Shown: piece after piece, positions 49,049-59,254 of the stretch
How the letters are laid out: each line of letters opens with the position of its first letter
Position numbering within the stretch: position 1 is the stretch's first letter
Assembly (NCBI RefSeq): GCF_002369955.1
Contig: NZ_AP014564.1
Location: forward strand, 1,596,996 to 1,660,995
From: Ichthyobacterium seriolicida
Lineage (GTDB): Bacteria > Bacteroidota > Bacteroidia > Flavobacteriales > Ichthyobacteriaceae
DNA: 64,000 nucleotides
Direction: 5' to 3'
Notes under the pieces: generated by a model
The model's input: the letters and a program-made list of their open reading frames with translations, nothing else
Told to the model about the DNA's origin: nothing
Database searches by the model: none
Made by a program: the position numbers and the translations under genes

Positions 49049-52000
49049 ATGAATAGAAAAATTGCTTTTTACTTTGGGTTTATATTTTTCTCATTTTTAA
49101 GTATCTATTCTTTTTCTAAGAATTTTCCTGATAAATTGAGTTATCAATTAGTGATTAGGAAAGATGATAAATTATTAAAAGAATCTACAGTTAGTATTCG
49201 TATTTCTATTTTAGATGGAAAGACAGAAGATGTTGTATACTCTGAAGTTCATTGGAGTGTTAAAACAGATAAAAATGGTTTAGCTACTCTAAATATAGGA
49301 GAAGGTATTAGAACTGGATCTTTTGTGAAGTTAAGTCTATCTAATTTGCCATGGTCTAATAGTTCTTATTACGTCAAATTAGAGATAGATATGACTGGTA
49401 AAAACAATTATGACAAAGCCCTTATAAAAAAGACTGAAATGCTTAGCGTTCCTTACGCATTTTATGCAGCAGATAGTCCGAAAATAACTGTTGTAGACAA
49501 TCTAAATTCTAGGTCTATAGCATCTGCTTTATCAGCCGAAAAGGGAAGAGATTTAGAAGATAGAAAATTAGATAAAATAAATATTGCTGATAATTTTAAT
49601 GGAGGTTATGGTAAAGTTTTGTCAGCTAATAAGGGGAAAGAGCTTCATGAAAGGGTAAATGAATATGAAAAGGTTTTTTCTGAAAAGTTAACAGCTCAGA
49701 AAGAGGAGTTAAAGATTCAAAGTGAAAAAATAGACGAACAAAATAAAGAGTTAGCTCAACAGAAGATAGAGCTAAAAAAAGATATATCTGCTCAGGAAAT
49801 CAAAATAACTGATCAGGATACTAAATTAACAAATCAAAAAACAGAAATTAAGGAGTTAAAGGATAAAGAGTTAACAGTTATTAATGATTTGAACCTTTCA
49901 TCTCATAATGAAAAAAAAGTTTTATCAGCGTATCAAGGATATAAACTTAAGGAGATGATAGACAACAAAAAGGCAGAAAGAGGGCCAGCAGGTCCAGAAG
50001 GAAAAAAAGGAGACACAGGAGTGAAAGGAGATCCAGGTATAGCAGGACCACAAGGTCCAGTTGGTAAAGAAGGACCTAAAGGTGAAACAGGACCACAGGG
50101 TAAAGAAGGACCACAAGGTAAAGAAGGACCTAAAGGTGAAACAGGGCTTCAAGGAGTAGCAGGACCACAAGGTCCAGTAGGGCCAACTGGTAAAACGGGA
50201 CCAGCAGGTGCTAATGGCGCTCCAGGTAAAAAAGGAGACACTGGACCAGAGGGAGCTGTTGGTGCGCAAGGGCCAAAAGGAGAAAATGGTAAAGATGGAG
50301 AAAAAGGAGACAGAGGCCCAGATGGTCCAACAGGACCAAGAGGAGAACAAGGAGAACGAGGAGAACAAGGAGAACGAGGAGAACAAGGAGAACGAGGAGA
50401 ACAAGGAGAACAAGGAGAACGAGGTGAACGAGGTGAACGAGGTCCTGCTGGTATAGATGGTGCGCCAGGAGCAAGAGGTATACCTGGCGAAACAGGTAAA
50501 GATGGCCCACAAGGACCACAAGGTAAAGAAGGACCTAAAGGTGAAACAGGGCTTCAAGGAGTAGCTGGACCACAAGGTCCAGTAGGGCCAACAGGTGCTA
50601 ATGGCGCTCCAGGGGAAAAAGGAGACACTGGACCGGCGGGAGCTGTTGGTGCGCAAGGGCCAAAAGGAGAAAATGGTAAAGATGGAGAAAAAGGAGACAG
50701 AGGCCCAAATGGTCCAATAGGACCAAGAGGTGAACAAGGTGAACAAGGTGAACAAGGTGAACAAGGTGAACAAGGTGAACAAGGTGAACGAGGTCCTGCT
50801 GGTATAGATGGTACTACAGGAGCAAGAGGTATCCCTGGCAAAGATGGTCTGAGAGGGCCAGAAGGGCTTCAAGGCCCACCAGGACCAGTAGGGACGCCAG
50901 GTAAAACAGGTGAAAAAGGCCCAGCAGGAGACAAAGGTGAAGTAGGACCAGCAGGTCCACAAGGTATTCCAGGGCCTCAAGGTCTAACAGGGCCAGAAGG
51001 CGCTAGAGGAGAGCGAGGTGAAACAGGAGCAGTAGGGCCAAAAGGAGACGATGGTCTACAAGGACCAGTGGGTCCAGAAGGAAAAAAAGGAGACACAGGC
51101 CCTCAAGGGGCTCAAGGGCCTCAAGGTCTAACAGGACCAAGAGGACAACGAGGTGATCCTGGTAAACAAGGTGATAAAGGTGATCCTGGTAAACAAGGTT
51201 CTGCTGGTAGAGATGGTAAAGAAGGGCCCGCAGGGCCAGCAGGGCTAGCAGGGCCTCCAGGGCCTCCAGGGCCTCCAGGGCCAGCAGGGCCAGCAGGGCC
51301 TCCAGGGCCAGCAGGGCTAGCAGGGCCTCCAGGGCCAGCAGGAATTATTGATAATTTAGAGTCTGATGAGACAACAAGTGTCTTATCAGCTAAGCAGGGT
51401 AAGGTCTTATATGAAAAAATAAAAAAATCATCACCATTTATAAAGACAAATACTGGTGAAAGTATTATAACATTTTCTGATGACGAAGATCTTAATTCTC
51501 TCGAATCTATTGGAGGAGATGCAAATAACATATTTTTAGGTATTAATTCAGGCAGGAAAGGGCGTTGGAATATAGGTTTAGGAAAAGGAACTTTGAGTAA
51601 GAATACTCATGGGCATAGCAATACTTTTATTGGTCATACGGCTGGTGAAAATAATGTAACAGGGGTAATGAATATAGGAATAGGTATTAATTCACTTAAA
51701 GATAATCATGAGGGGAATAGGACTGTTGCTATAGGCTATAAAGCTCCTTATATTGCAGACAACTCAAAAAAATGCAATTATAATGAGAGTATCTATATAG
51801 GTAATTTATGTGAACCTAATGATACTAAAACCTGTGCTAGTAATAACGAAATAGTTATTGGGTCTGAGGCAAAAGGTAAGGGCGATAATACAGTGGTATT
51901 AGGAAATGATAAGATTAAAAGAACATATTTAAAGGGTACAGTTTTTTTATCAGGTATTAATTTCCCCTTAAGTGATAGAAGGGTTTTCAACTTTAAAACT

Positions 52001-52786
52001 AATCATCATGGCTATAATACCTCTTTTGAGCATTTTACAAATAGTATAAATGAATTAATTTCTTTACATGCTGATGGTTCTATTCTAACAAAATCTAAAT
52101 TTATAGCTGTATCAGATAAGCGTATTAAGAATATAAAAGGTATATCAGACAGAAAAGAAGATTTAAAGAAACTCTTAAATATAGAGATTACAGATTATAC
52201 TATGATAGACAGTATAGAAAGCGGCGTTAGGCCATTTAAAAAGGTAATAGCTCAGCAAGTAGAAAGCGTACTGCCACAGGTTATAAATATAAATAAAGGT
52301 ATTATCCCTAATGTATATGAATTAGCTAAATCAGTTAAAATTTCTAATGAAGGAAGTGCTTTTACAACAAACAAGGCTCATGATTTTTCTATTGGAGATA
52401 TTGTTAAGATTATAATAGAAAATGAAGGAACCAAAGAGGTAAAAGTAAAAGCTGTTATAGATCCTAATACGTTCTTAATAGAAGAAGTTTTAGATTCTAA
52501 TAATAAGGTTTTTGTTTATGGTAAAGAAGTAGACGACATGCGATCAGTAGATTACGATGGTCTTACCACTTTAAATATTTCAGCTACCCAAGCAGTTTAT
52601 GAAGAGCTTGTTTCTACTAAGAAAAAACTTTCTGCTACTGAGCAAAAGCTTTCTACTAATCAAAAAGAACTTTCTGTTACTAAGGAAAAGATTTCTAATA
52701 CTGAGAATAAATTGGATGCTCTAATAAAGGCATTAAGTAAATCAAATGCCCTTAGTAAGGAAGATATAAAAGTTTTGACAAAATAA
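49049..52786 (+). CDS. Fibre gene G: long collagen-like fibre with S74 domain
   Basis: This 1245-residue family member has a signal peptide and an N-domain to VPYAFYAA. The N-domain is slightly shortened: SILDGKTED replaces [17 protein letters not shown] and LSANKG follow, then a coiled coil (~210-280) and LSAYQG. A collagen tract of ~152 triplets (~310-764) includes two charged runs, GEQ/GER x11 and GEQ x6, and a proline-rich end [13 protein letters not shown]. Next come LSAKQG, a head ([37 protein letters not shown]), the S74 domain from S-D-K-R-I-K (~1020) and a C-terminal coil. The head is shared with gene H and contains an unusual pair of cysteines ([16 protein letters not shown]). Two collagen blocks are repeated at a 405-bp (45 x 9) period. 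Confidence 0.86.
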   Translation: MNRKIAFYFGFIFFSFLSIYSFSKNFPDKLSYQLVIRKDDKLLKESTVSIRISILDGKTEDVVYSEVHWSVKTDKNGLATLNIGEGIRTGSFVKLSLSNLPWSNSSYYVKLEIDMTGKNNYDKALIKKTEMLSVPYAFYAADSPKITVVDNLNSRSIASALSAEKGRDLEDRKLDKINIADNFNGGYGKVLSANKGKELHERVNEYEKVFSEKLTAQKEELKIQSEKIDEQNKELAQQKIELKKDISAQEIKITDQDTKLTNQKTEIKELKDKELTVINDLNLSSHNEKKVLSAYQGYKLKEMIDNKKAERGPAGPEGKKGDTGVKGDPGIAGPQGPVGKEGPKGETGPQGKEGPQGKEGPKGETGLQGVAGPQGPVGPTGKTGPAGANGAPGKKGDTGPEGAVGAQGPKGENGKDGEKGDRGPDGPTGPRGEQGERGEQGERGEQGERGEQGEQGERGERGERGPAGIDGAPGARGIPGETGKDGPQGPQGKEGPKGETGLQGVAGPQGPVGPTGANGAPGEKGDTGPAGAVGAQGPKGENGKDGEKGDRGPNGPIGPRGEQGEQGEQGEQGEQGEQGERGPAGIDGTTGARGIPGKDGLRGPEGLQGPPGPVGTPGKTGEKGPAGDKGEVGPAGPQGIPGPQGLTGPEGARGERGETGAVGPKGDDGLQGPVGPEGKKGDTGPQGAQGPQGLTGPRGQRGDPGKQGDKGDPGKQGSAGRDGKEGPAGPAGLAGPPGPPGPPGPAGPAGPPGPAGLAGPPGPAGIIDNLESDETTSVLSAKQGKVLYEKIKKSSPFIKTNTGESIITFSDDEDLNSLESIGGDANNIFLGINSGRKGRWNIGLGKGTLSKNTHGHSNTFIGHTAGENNVTGVMNIGIGINSLKDNHEGNRTVAIGYKAPYIADNSKKCNYNESIYIGNLCEPNDTKTCASNNEIVIGSEAKGKGDNTVVLGNDKIKRTYLKGTVFLSGINFPLSDRRVFNFKTNHHGYNTSFEHFTNSINELISLHADGSILTKSKFIAVSDKRIKNIKGISDRKEDLKKLLNIEITDYTMIDSIESGVRPFKKVIAQQVESVLPQVININKGIIPNVYELAKSVKISNEGSAFTTNKAHDFSIGDIVKIIIENEGTKEVKVKAVIDPNTFLIEEVLDSNNKVFVYGKEVDDMRSVDYDGLTTLNISATQAVYEELVSTKKKLSATEQKLSTNQKELSVTKEKISNTENKLDALIKALSKSNALSKEDIKVLTK
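50119..50760 (+). repeat. 405-bp-period direct repeat in the collagen tract of gene G
   Basis: The segment TAAAGAAGGACCTAAAGGTG starts at 50119 and at 50524, followed by long similarity ([14 protein letters not shown] ... [20 protein letters not shown]). The 405-bp spacing equals 45 Gly-X-Y units. Confidence 0.78.
50342..50440 (+). repeat. 9-bp tandem repeat coding (Gly-Glu-Gln/Arg)11
   Basis: Eleven 9-bp units GGAGAACAA / GGAGAACGA / GGTGAACGA code GEQ and GER triplets, mostly alternating. This is a local expansion that keeps the collagen register. Confidence 0.9.
50729..50791 (+). repeat. 9-bp tandem repeat coding (Gly-Glu-Gln)6-Gly-Glu-Arg
   Basis: Six perfect GGTGAACAA units are followed by GGTGAACGA. 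The run sits in the second copy of the 405-bp repeat, at the place of the GEQ/GER run, but with a different third base and length, so it expanded independently. Confidence 0.9.
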
Positions 52787-52830
52787 GTTCAAGATAAATT
52801 AAGATCATAGGTTCGATTAACAAATCACTT

Positions 52831-52865
52831 GGTAAAAATAATCAACATCAAATTTTTACTGAACC
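52831..52865 (+). promoter_or_regulatory. Conserved 35-bp inverted-repeat block upstream of gene H
   Basis: GGTAAAAAT ... ATTTTTACTGAACC, with stem GTAAAAAT / ATTTTTAC. This is the block found before genes A, B, I and K. The site TTAA at 52817-52820, where genes I and K carry a MITE, is empty here. Confidence 0.45.
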
Positions 52866-52888
52866 CTTTATTGTATAGAACTACTATG

Positions 52889-52918
52889 TTAGCGTATTCT
52901 AAAAAAGCTTTAATTTCG
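52889..52918 (+). promoter_or_regulatory. Predicted promoter of fibre gene H (class i)
   Basis: TTAG (52889-52892), an 18-bp spacer and TAATTTCG (52911-52918) lie 34 bp before the ATG. Confidence 0.55.
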
Positions 52919-52952
52919 TGAGTATATAGCTATATCAACTAATCGAACAGTT

Positions 52953-55900
52953 ATGAATAGAAGAATTATTTTTTATTTTGGATTTATATTTCTCTCATTT
53001 CTAAGTTTAGATTCTGTTTCTAATAATTTTCCTGATAAGTTGAGTTATCAGTTTGTGATTAGGAAGGAAAATCAACTCTTAAAAGAGTCTACAGTTAGTA
53101 TTCGTATTTCTATATATTCTTTAAATGGAAATATAGAAGATGTTGTATACTCTGAAATTCATTGGAGTATTAAAACAGATAAAAATGGTTTAGCCTCTTT
53201 AAAAGTTGGAGAAGGGATTAAATCTGGAAATTTTGTTATGTCAAAATTATCTGATTTAGAATGGGCAAAAAACTCTTATTATATCAAATTTGAGATTGAT
53301 TTGGATAGCAGAAACAATTATGATAAAGCTCTTATAACAAAGAGTCAAATTCTCAGTGTCCCTTATGCATTTTATGCAGGGGATAGTCCAAAAATAACCG
53401 TTGTAGATAATCTGAGTTCTAGTTCTGTAACATCTGCTCTATCAGCCAATAAGGGAAGAGATTTAGAAAATAGAAAATTAGACAAAATAGATATTGCTGA
53501 TAATTTTAATGGAGGTGAAGGTAAAGTTTTATCAGCTAATAAGGGGAAAGAACTTTATGAAAGGGTAAATGAATATAAAAAGGATTTTTCTGAAAGGTTA
53601 ACTTTTCAGGATGAACAAATATCTAAACAAAAGGAAGATTTAGTTACTCAAAAAGAGAATATAGCTCAACAAAAGGAAGAGCTAGAAAGCGAGATAGCTG
53701 AGCAGGATAAAGTTCTAGAAAATCAGAAAGAGAGACAAAGTGAAACTATTTCTGAAATTGAAGAATTGAAGAAATCAAGATTACAAGTCATTGATGATCT
53801 GAGTATTTTGAGTCATGATGCTAAAAAAGTTTTATCAGCGCATCAAGGATATAAGCTTAAGCAGATGATAGACGCAAAGGAAGAAATAGGGCTAGTAGGG
53901 CCAGTAGGTCTGGCAGGAAAAAAAGGAGACAAAGGAGACAGAGGAGATCGAGGCCCAGCAGGACCAGTTGGTCCTACAGGAGCGCAAGGGCCACAAGGTG
54001 AAACAGGGACAACGGGAGCGCAAGGACCACAAGGTGAAACAGGGACAACAGGAGCGCAAGGACCACAAGGTGAAAGAGGGCTTCAAGGTCCAGCAGGACC
54101 AGATGGTAAAACAGGAACAGTAGGTGCTAATGGCGTTCCAGGGAAAGTAGGAGACACTGGACTAGCGGGAGCTGTTGGTGAGCAAGGGCCAAAAGGAGAC
54201 GATGGTAAAGATGGGCCAAAAGGAGACATGGGTCTAAAGGGTCCAGCAGGCGCAAAAGGCCCTGATGGTACTAAGGGCCTAAAGGGACCTAAAGGGGTAA
54301 AAGGAGACAAAGGTGAACAAGGTCCTGCTGGTAAAGATGGTCCTATAGGAGCGCAAGGACCAGTTGGTAAAACAGGAACAACGGGAGCGCAAGGACCACA
54401 AGGTGAAGATGGTCCTATAGGAGCGCAAGGACCACAAGGTGAAAGAGGACCTCAAGGTGAAAGAGGGCTTCAAGGTCCAGCAGGACCAGTTGGTAAAACA
54501 GGAACAGCAGGTGCTAATGGCGCTCCAGGGAAAGTAGGAGACTCTGGACCAGCGGGAGCTGTTGGTGTGCGAGGGCCAAAAGGAGACGATGGTAAAGATG
54601 GGCCAGAAGGAGACAGAGGTTTAGAGGGGCCAGCAGGCGCAAAAGGCCCTGATGGTGCTAAGGGCCTAAAGGGACCTAAAGGGGTAAAAGGAGACAAAGG
54701 TGAACAAGGTCCTGCTGGTAAAGATGGTGATCAAGGCCCAAAAGGGACGGATGGCGCTCCAGGTAAAGATGGTCCACGTGGTAAAAGAGGCCTACAAGGG
54801 CCAGAAGGAACACCAGGCAAACCAGGTAACCCTGGTAAAAAAGGAGAAAGAGGTCCAAAAGGACCAAAAGGACCTCAAGGGCTTCATGGTAAACAAGGTC
54901 TAGCAGGCGCTAGAGGACAGCGAGGTGAAACAGGAGCAGTAGGGCCAAAAGGAAAAGATGGTCTACGAGGGCCAGTAGGTCTGGCAGGAGCTCAAGGTGA
55001 AACAGGAGCAGTAGGGCCAAAAGGTCTAGAAGGAGAACAAGGGCCAGAAGGTCTAAAAGGAGAGCAAGGGCCAGAAGGTCTAAAAGGAGAGCAAGGCGAT
55101 ACAGGACCTGATGGTAGAAATGGTATAGATGGCGCCACAGGTACTCCAGGACCACTGGGACCAGCAGGAGACAAAGGTAAACAAGGCCCTATGGGACCAA
55201 CAGGTATTCGAGGAAACACAGGCCCACAAGGGCCTCCAGGGCCAGTGAAAATTAAAGATGAGTTAAATTCTGATGACAATACAAGTGCCTTATCAGCTAA
55301 ACAGGGTAAGGTTTTAGCTGGGATTATAAAAGGTCTATTTATAAAAACAACGACTGGTGAAAGTATTATAACACTTTCTGATACAGATGATCCTAATTCT
55401 CTAGAATCTATTCAAGGAGGTTCAAATAACATGTTTTTAGGTTTTGATTCAGGCAGGAAAGGAAGTGGAAATATAGGTTTAGGAGAAGGAGCTTTGCGTA
55501 ATATTACTGAGAGTGCGGTTGACAATATTTTTATTGGTCATGCGGCTGGTGAAAATAATGCAGGGTCAAAGAATATAGGTATAGGTAATGGTTCACTTAA
55601 AAATAATTATAATGGAAGTGAGACTGTTGCTATCGGTTATATGGCTCCTTATATAGCAAAACCCTCAAGTTCAATAAGATACTCTTATAATAAGAGTATC
55701 TATATAGGTAATTTATGTGAATCTGGAACTACTAGTTCTAGTACTAACGAAATAGTTATTGGATCTAAGGCAACAGGTATGGGTACTGATAGAGTAGTGT
55801 TAGGAAATGATAGGACTAGTAAAACATATTTAAAGGGTACAGTTTTTTTATCAAAACCTCTTGAGAATACCCTTTTAAGAGGAGATAGAAGAATGTTCAT

Positions 55901-56708
55901 ATATGACCCTAAAAATAATTGGTTTCATCGTAGTTATAATTACAAATTTACCTGGGAAGGTGACCCAATTCATGAGTGGATTTCTTTATATGCTGATGGT
56001 TCTATTCTAACAAAATCTGGGTTTATAGCCGTATCAGATAAGCGTATTAAGAGTATAAAAGGTATATCAGACAGAAAAGAAGATTTAAAGAAACTTCTGA
56101 ATATAGAGATTACAGATTATACTATGATAGACAGCATAGAAAGCGGCGTTAGGCCATTTAAAAAAGTAATAGCTCAGCAAGTAGAAAGCATACTGCCACA
56201 GGTTATAAATATAAATAAAGGTATTATCCCTAATGTATATGAATTAGCTAAATCAGTTAAAATTTCTAATGAAGGAAGTGCTTTTACAACAAACAAGGCT
56301 CATGATTTTTCTATTGGAGATATTGTTAAGATTATAATAGAAAATGAAGGAACCAAAGAGGTAAAAGTAAAAGCTGTTATAGATCCTAATACGTTCTTAA
56401 TAGAAGAGGTTTTAGATTCTAATGATAAGGTTTTTATTTATGGTAAAGAAGTAGACAACATGCGATCAGTAGATTACGATGGTTTTACCACTTTAAATAT
56501 TTCAGCTACCCAAGCAATTTATGAAGAGCTTGTTTCTACTAAAAAAAAACTTTCTACTACTGAGCAAAAGCTTTCTACTAATGAAAAAGAACTTTCTGTT
56601 GCTAAAGAAAAGCTTTCTAATACTGAAAATAAATTAGATACTCTAATAAAGGCATTAAGTAAATCAAATACCCTTAGTAAGGAAGATATAAAAGTTTTGA
56701 TAAAGTAA
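52953..56708 (+). CDS. Fibre gene H: long collagen-like fibre with S74 domain
   Basis: This 1251-residue family member has a signal peptide and an N-domain to VPYAFYAG, with diverged opening residues ([12 protein letters not shown]). LSANKG is repeated twice, then a coiled coil (~205-290), LSAHQG, a collagen tract of ~150 triplets (~313-764), LSAKQG and a head related to gene G ([37 protein letters not shown]). The S74 domain starts at S-D-K-R-I-K (~1027) and a C-terminal coil follows. The collagen tract contains a 387-bp (43 x 9) tandem duplication. From the S74 start to the stop the DNA is nearly identical to gene G, whereas the N-domain differs, again suggesting segmental exchange. Confidence 0.86.
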   Translation: MNRRIIFYFGFIFLSFLSLDSVSNNFPDKLSYQFVIRKENQLLKESTVSIRISIYSLNGNIEDVVYSEIHWSIKTDKNGLASLKVGEGIKSGNFVMSKLSDLEWAKNSYYIKFEIDLDSRNNYDKALITKSQILSVPYAFYAGDSPKITVVDNLSSSSVTSALSANKGRDLENRKLDKIDIADNFNGGEGKVLSANKGKELYERVNEYKKDFSERLTFQDEQISKQKEDLVTQKENIAQQKEELESEIAEQDKVLENQKERQSETISEIEELKKSRLQVIDDLSILSHDAKKVLSAHQGYKLKQMIDAKEEIGLVGPVGLAGKKGDKGDRGDRGPAGPVGPTGAQGPQGETGTTGAQGPQGETGTTGAQGPQGERGLQGPAGPDGKTGTVGANGVPGKVGDTGLAGAVGEQGPKGDDGKDGPKGDMGLKGPAGAKGPDGTKGLKGPKGVKGDKGEQGPAGKDGPIGAQGPVGKTGTTGAQGPQGEDGPIGAQGPQGERGPQGERGLQGPAGPVGKTGTAGANGAPGKVGDSGPAGAVGVRGPKGDDGKDGPEGDRGLEGPAGAKGPDGAKGLKGPKGVKGDKGEQGPAGKDGDQGPKGTDGAPGKDGPRGKRGLQGPEGTPGKPGNPGKKGERGPKGPKGPQGLHGKQGLAGARGQRGETGAVGPKGKDGLRGPVGLAGAQGETGAVGPKGLEGEQGPEGLKGEQGPEGLKGEQGDTGPDGRNGIDGATGTPGPLGPAGDKGKQGPMGPTGIRGNTGPQGPPGPVKIKDELNSDDNTSALSAKQGKVLAGIIKGLFIKTTTGESIITLSDTDDPNSLESIQGGSNNMFLGFDSGRKGSGNIGLGEGALRNITESAVDNIFIGHAAGENNAGSKNIGIGNGSLKNNYNGSETVAIGYMAPYIAKPSSSIRYSYNKSIYIGNLCESGTTSSSTNEIVIGSKATGMGTDRVVLGNDRTSKTYLKGTVFLSKPLENTLLRGDRRMFIYDPKNNWFHRSYNYKFTWEGDPIHEWISLYADGSILTKSGFIAVSDKRIKSIKGISDRKEDLKKLLNIEITDYTMIDSIESGVRPFKKVIAQQVESILPQVININKGIIPNVYELAKSVKISNEGSAFTTNKAHDFSIGDIVKIIIENEGTKEVKVKAVIDPNTFLIEEVLDSNDKVFIYGKEVDNMRSVDYDGFTTLNISATQAIYEELVSTKKKLSTTEQKLSTNEKELSVAKEKLSNTENKLDTLIKALSKSNTLSKEDIKVLIK
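54060..54740 (+). repeat. 387-bp-period direct repeat in the collagen tract of gene H
   Basis: CTTCAAGGTCCAGCAGGACC begins at 54081 and 54468. The two copies code parallel GANGxPGKVGD ... [16 protein letters not shown] stretches. The period equals 43 triplet units. Confidence 0.82.
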
Positions 56709-56735
56709 GTTCAAGATAAATTAAGATCCTATTAA

Positions 56736-56945
56736 CCCAGATTATCCATGGTTTGTATTTCAATTTAAATGTAAAGTGTTATTTTTAAAGGGGTTCAACC
56801 AAAAATAACCACTTTAGATATAGCCCAAAAATGAGGAATAAAAATATATCATTTATAACTCTGAGTTCATCAATGACTACTTATAAATACTGGATAAAGC
56901 GATATATTCTATCCGAAAAATTCATACGACTATGAATAATCTGGG
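56736..56945. mobile_element. 210-bp MITE-like element, copy 1
   Basis: The element starts CCCAGATTATCCATGG and ends CTATGAATAATCTGGG, so the ends form imperfect terminal inverted repeats of about 16 bp. It is flanked on both sides by TTAA (56732-56735 and 56946-56949). The site between genes B and A has the same flanks with a single TTAA (11858-11861) and no element, which shows insertion with a TTAA target duplication. The inside holds a further hairpin (AAAGTGTTATTTTT / AAAAATAACCACTTT) and no ORF. TTAA duplications fit IS1380/piggyBac-like transposases, but no such gene is in the window. Confidence 0.82.
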
Positions 56946-56959
56946 TTAACAAGTCACTT

Positions 56960-56994
56960 GGTAAAAATAATCACCATCAAATTTTTACTAAACC
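56960..56994 (+). promoter_or_regulatory. Conserved 35-bp inverted-repeat block upstream of gene I
   Basis: GGTAAAAAT ... ATTTTTACTAAACC, directly downstream of the MITE; same block as before A, B, H and K. Confidence 0.45.
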
Positions 56995-57017
56995 TTTTAT
57001 TTTATATAACTACTACG

Positions 57018-57047
57018 TTAGCATATTCTAAAAAAGCTTTAATTTCG
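57018..57047 (+). promoter_or_regulatory. Predicted promoter of fibre gene I (class i)
   Basis: TTAG (57018-57021), an 18-bp spacer and TAATTTCG (57040-57047). The distance to the ATG is 55 bp, about 20 bp longer than in H because a TATATCAACTAATATAATAGT-like segment is duplicated just before the start. Confidence 0.55.
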
Positions 57048-57102
57048 TGAGCATATAGTTATATCAACTAATATAATAGTTATATCAACTAATATAGTAG
57101 TT

Positions 57103-59133
57103 ATGAATAGAAGAATTGTTTTTTATTTTGGATTTATATTTCTCTCATTTCTAAGTTTAGATTCTGTTTCTAATAATTTTCCTGATAAGTTGAGTTATCA
57201 GTTAGTGATTAGGAAAGATGATAAATTATTAAGAGAAGCTACAGTTAGTATTCGCATTTCTATATATTCTTTAAATGGAAAGATAGAAAATGTTGTATAC
57301 TCTGAAGCTCATTTTAATCTTAAAACAGATAAGAACGGCTTAGCTTCTCTGAAAATAGGAGAAGGGATTAGAGCTAAAGGATTTTCGGATTTAAGTTTAT
57401 CTAGTTTAGAATGGTCAAAAAACTCTTATTACATCAAATCAGAGATTGATTTGTCTGGCAAAAACAATTATGACAAAGCTCTTGTTAATAAAAGTGAAAT
57501 GCTAAGTGTCCCTTATGCGTTTTATGCAGCAGATGCTCCAAAAGCAATTGTTATAAACAATTTAGAATCTAACTCTATAGCAATTCCTCTATCAGCTAAT
57601 CAAGGGAGAATTTTAAAGGAGATGATAGAAAAAAAAGATAAAGGAGACACTGGCCCTGCTGGCCCTGCTGGACCTCGTGGGTCAAGAGGGGCAACAGGGC
57701 TACCAGGTGCAGCAGGTGCAAAAGGTGAAACAGGTGCAGCAGGGCCTCGAGGTGAAGCAGGGCCAAAAGGTAACGATGGTGAACGAGGCCCTATAGGGGA
57801 AACAGGTCCTCCAGGACCAACAGGGCCAGAAGGAAAGCGAGGCCCAGCAGGTAAAAATGGTGTAGATGGCAAGGATGGTGCTCCAGGAGCAGCAGGCCCA
57901 GCAGGAAAAGAAGGGCCAGCAGGAGCAACAGGTGAACAAGGAGTAGCAGGGCCACAAGGTCCTCCAGGGCCAGAAAAAATTATTGATAATTTAGATTCTG
58001 ATGAAACAACAAGTGCCTTATCAGCTAAGCAGGGTAAGGTTTTAGCTGAGATGATAAAAAGTAAATCACCATTTATAAAAACAGATACTGGGGAAAATAT
58101 CATAACGTTCTCTGATGAAGAGGAGAAAAGTAAATCAAGTGGCACAAAAAATATGCTTTTAGGTATTGGCTCCAAGTCTTCTAGCGAATCACCTAGCAAT
58201 GAGATAGCTATAGGAAGTGACGCTCAAGGTAAGGGGTCTAATACAGTAGTTTTAGGAAACGACATAACTAAAATAACATATTTAAAAGGTCAAGTTGTTC
58301 TAGAAGGATATATTACAGAGTCAAAAAATGGAACATATTTTGACAGCAAAACAACAAGCAAGGCGACGTTTTTCGTGGAAAAGTCTAGAGCCTTAGATGG
58401 GACTAGTAGCGCAATATCGCATGACATTTCTCTGTATGCTAAGCATAGTATTGCAACAGAGAAAAAATTTTTAGCTACATCAGATAAACGTGTTAAGAGT
58501 ATAAAGGGGATCTCAGATAAAAGAGAAGATTTAAAAAAGCTCCTAAATATAGAGATTACAGATTACACTATGATAGACAGTATAGAAAGCGGGGTTAAAC
58601 CGTTTAAAAAGGTAATAGCTCAGCAAATAGAAAATATAGTTCCAGAAGTTATAGATATAAATAAAGGTATTATCCCTAATGTGTATGAATTAGCTAAATC
58701 AGTTAAGGTTTCCATTGAAGGAAGTGCTATTACAACAAACAAGGCTCATGATTTTTCTATTGGAGATATTGTTAAGATTATAATAGAAAATGAAGGAACC
58801 AAAGAGGTAAAAGTAAAAGCTGTTATAGGTCCTAATACGTTTTTAATAGAAGAAGTTTTAGATTCTAATAAGAAGGTTTTTATTTATGGTAAAAAAGTAG
58901 ACGACATGCGATCAGTAGATTACGATGGTCTTACCACTTTAAATATTTCAGCTACTCAAGCAGTTTACGAAGAACTTATTTCTACTAAGAAAAAACTTTC
59001 TGATAATAAAAAAGAACTTTCTGTTACTAAGGAAAAGCTTTCTAGTACTCAAAAGAAATTAGATACTCTAATAAAGGCATTAAGTAAATCAAATGCTCTT
59101 AGCAAGGAAGATATAAAAGTTTTGATAAAGTAA
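57103..59133 (+). CDS. Fibre gene I: smallest member, no central coiled coil
   Basis: This 676-residue family member has a signal peptide, an N-domain to VPYAFYAA and a single LSANQG repeat that runs directly into the collagen tract (~180-291, 37 triplets: [16 protein letters not shown]...). LSAKQG, a short head ([31 protein letters not shown]), the S74 domain from S-D-K-R-V-K (~459) and a C-terminal coil ending KEDIKVLIK follow. It lacks the second LSAxxG repeat and the coiled-coil stalk of its paralogues, so it shows the minimal architecture of the family. The head and LSAKQG segment are close to genes E and F. Confidence 0.86.
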   Translation: MNRRIVFYFGFIFLSFLSLDSVSNNFPDKLSYQLVIRKDDKLLREATVSIRISIYSLNGKIENVVYSEAHFNLKTDKNGLASLKIGEGIRAKGFSDLSLSSLEWSKNSYYIKSEIDLSGKNNYDKALVNKSEMLSVPYAFYAADAPKAIVINNLESNSIAIPLSANQGRILKEMIEKKDKGDTGPAGPAGPRGSRGATGLPGAAGAKGETGAAGPRGEAGPKGNDGERGPIGETGPPGPTGPEGKRGPAGKNGVDGKDGAPGAAGPAGKEGPAGATGEQGVAGPQGPPGPEKIIDNLDSDETTSALSAKQGKVLAEMIKSKSPFIKTDTGENIITFSDEEEKSKSSGTKNMLLGIGSKSSSESPSNEIAIGSDAQGKGSNTVVLGNDITKITYLKGQVVLEGYITESKNGTYFDSKTTSKATFFVEKSRALDGTSSAISHDISLYAKHSIATEKKFLATSDKRVKSIKGISDKREDLKKLLNIEITDYTMIDSIESGVKPFKKVIAQQIENIVPEVIDINKGIIPNVYELAKSVKVSIEGSAITTNKAHDFSIGDIVKIIIENEGTKEVKVKAVIGPNTFLIEEVLDSNKKVFIYGKKVDDMRSVDYDGLTTLNISATQAVYEELISTKKKLSDNKKELSVTKEKLSSTQKKLDTLIKALSKSNALSKEDIKVLIK

Positions 59134-59180
59134 GTTCAAAATAAATTAAGATCCTAGGCTCGACATATAGAGCTATTATA

Positions 59181-59213
59181 TTAGCATATTTAAAAGAAGA
59201 AGTGTTAATTTAG
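59181..59213 (+). promoter_or_regulatory. Predicted promoter of fibre gene J (class ii)
   Basis: TTAG (59181-59184), a 21-bp spacer and TAATTTAG (59206-59213; one mismatch to TAnnTTTG) lie 41 bp before the ATG. Confidence 0.5.
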
Positions 59214-59254
59214 TCGGTTATGTATCTATAACAATTTGTTTTAATCATAAAACT

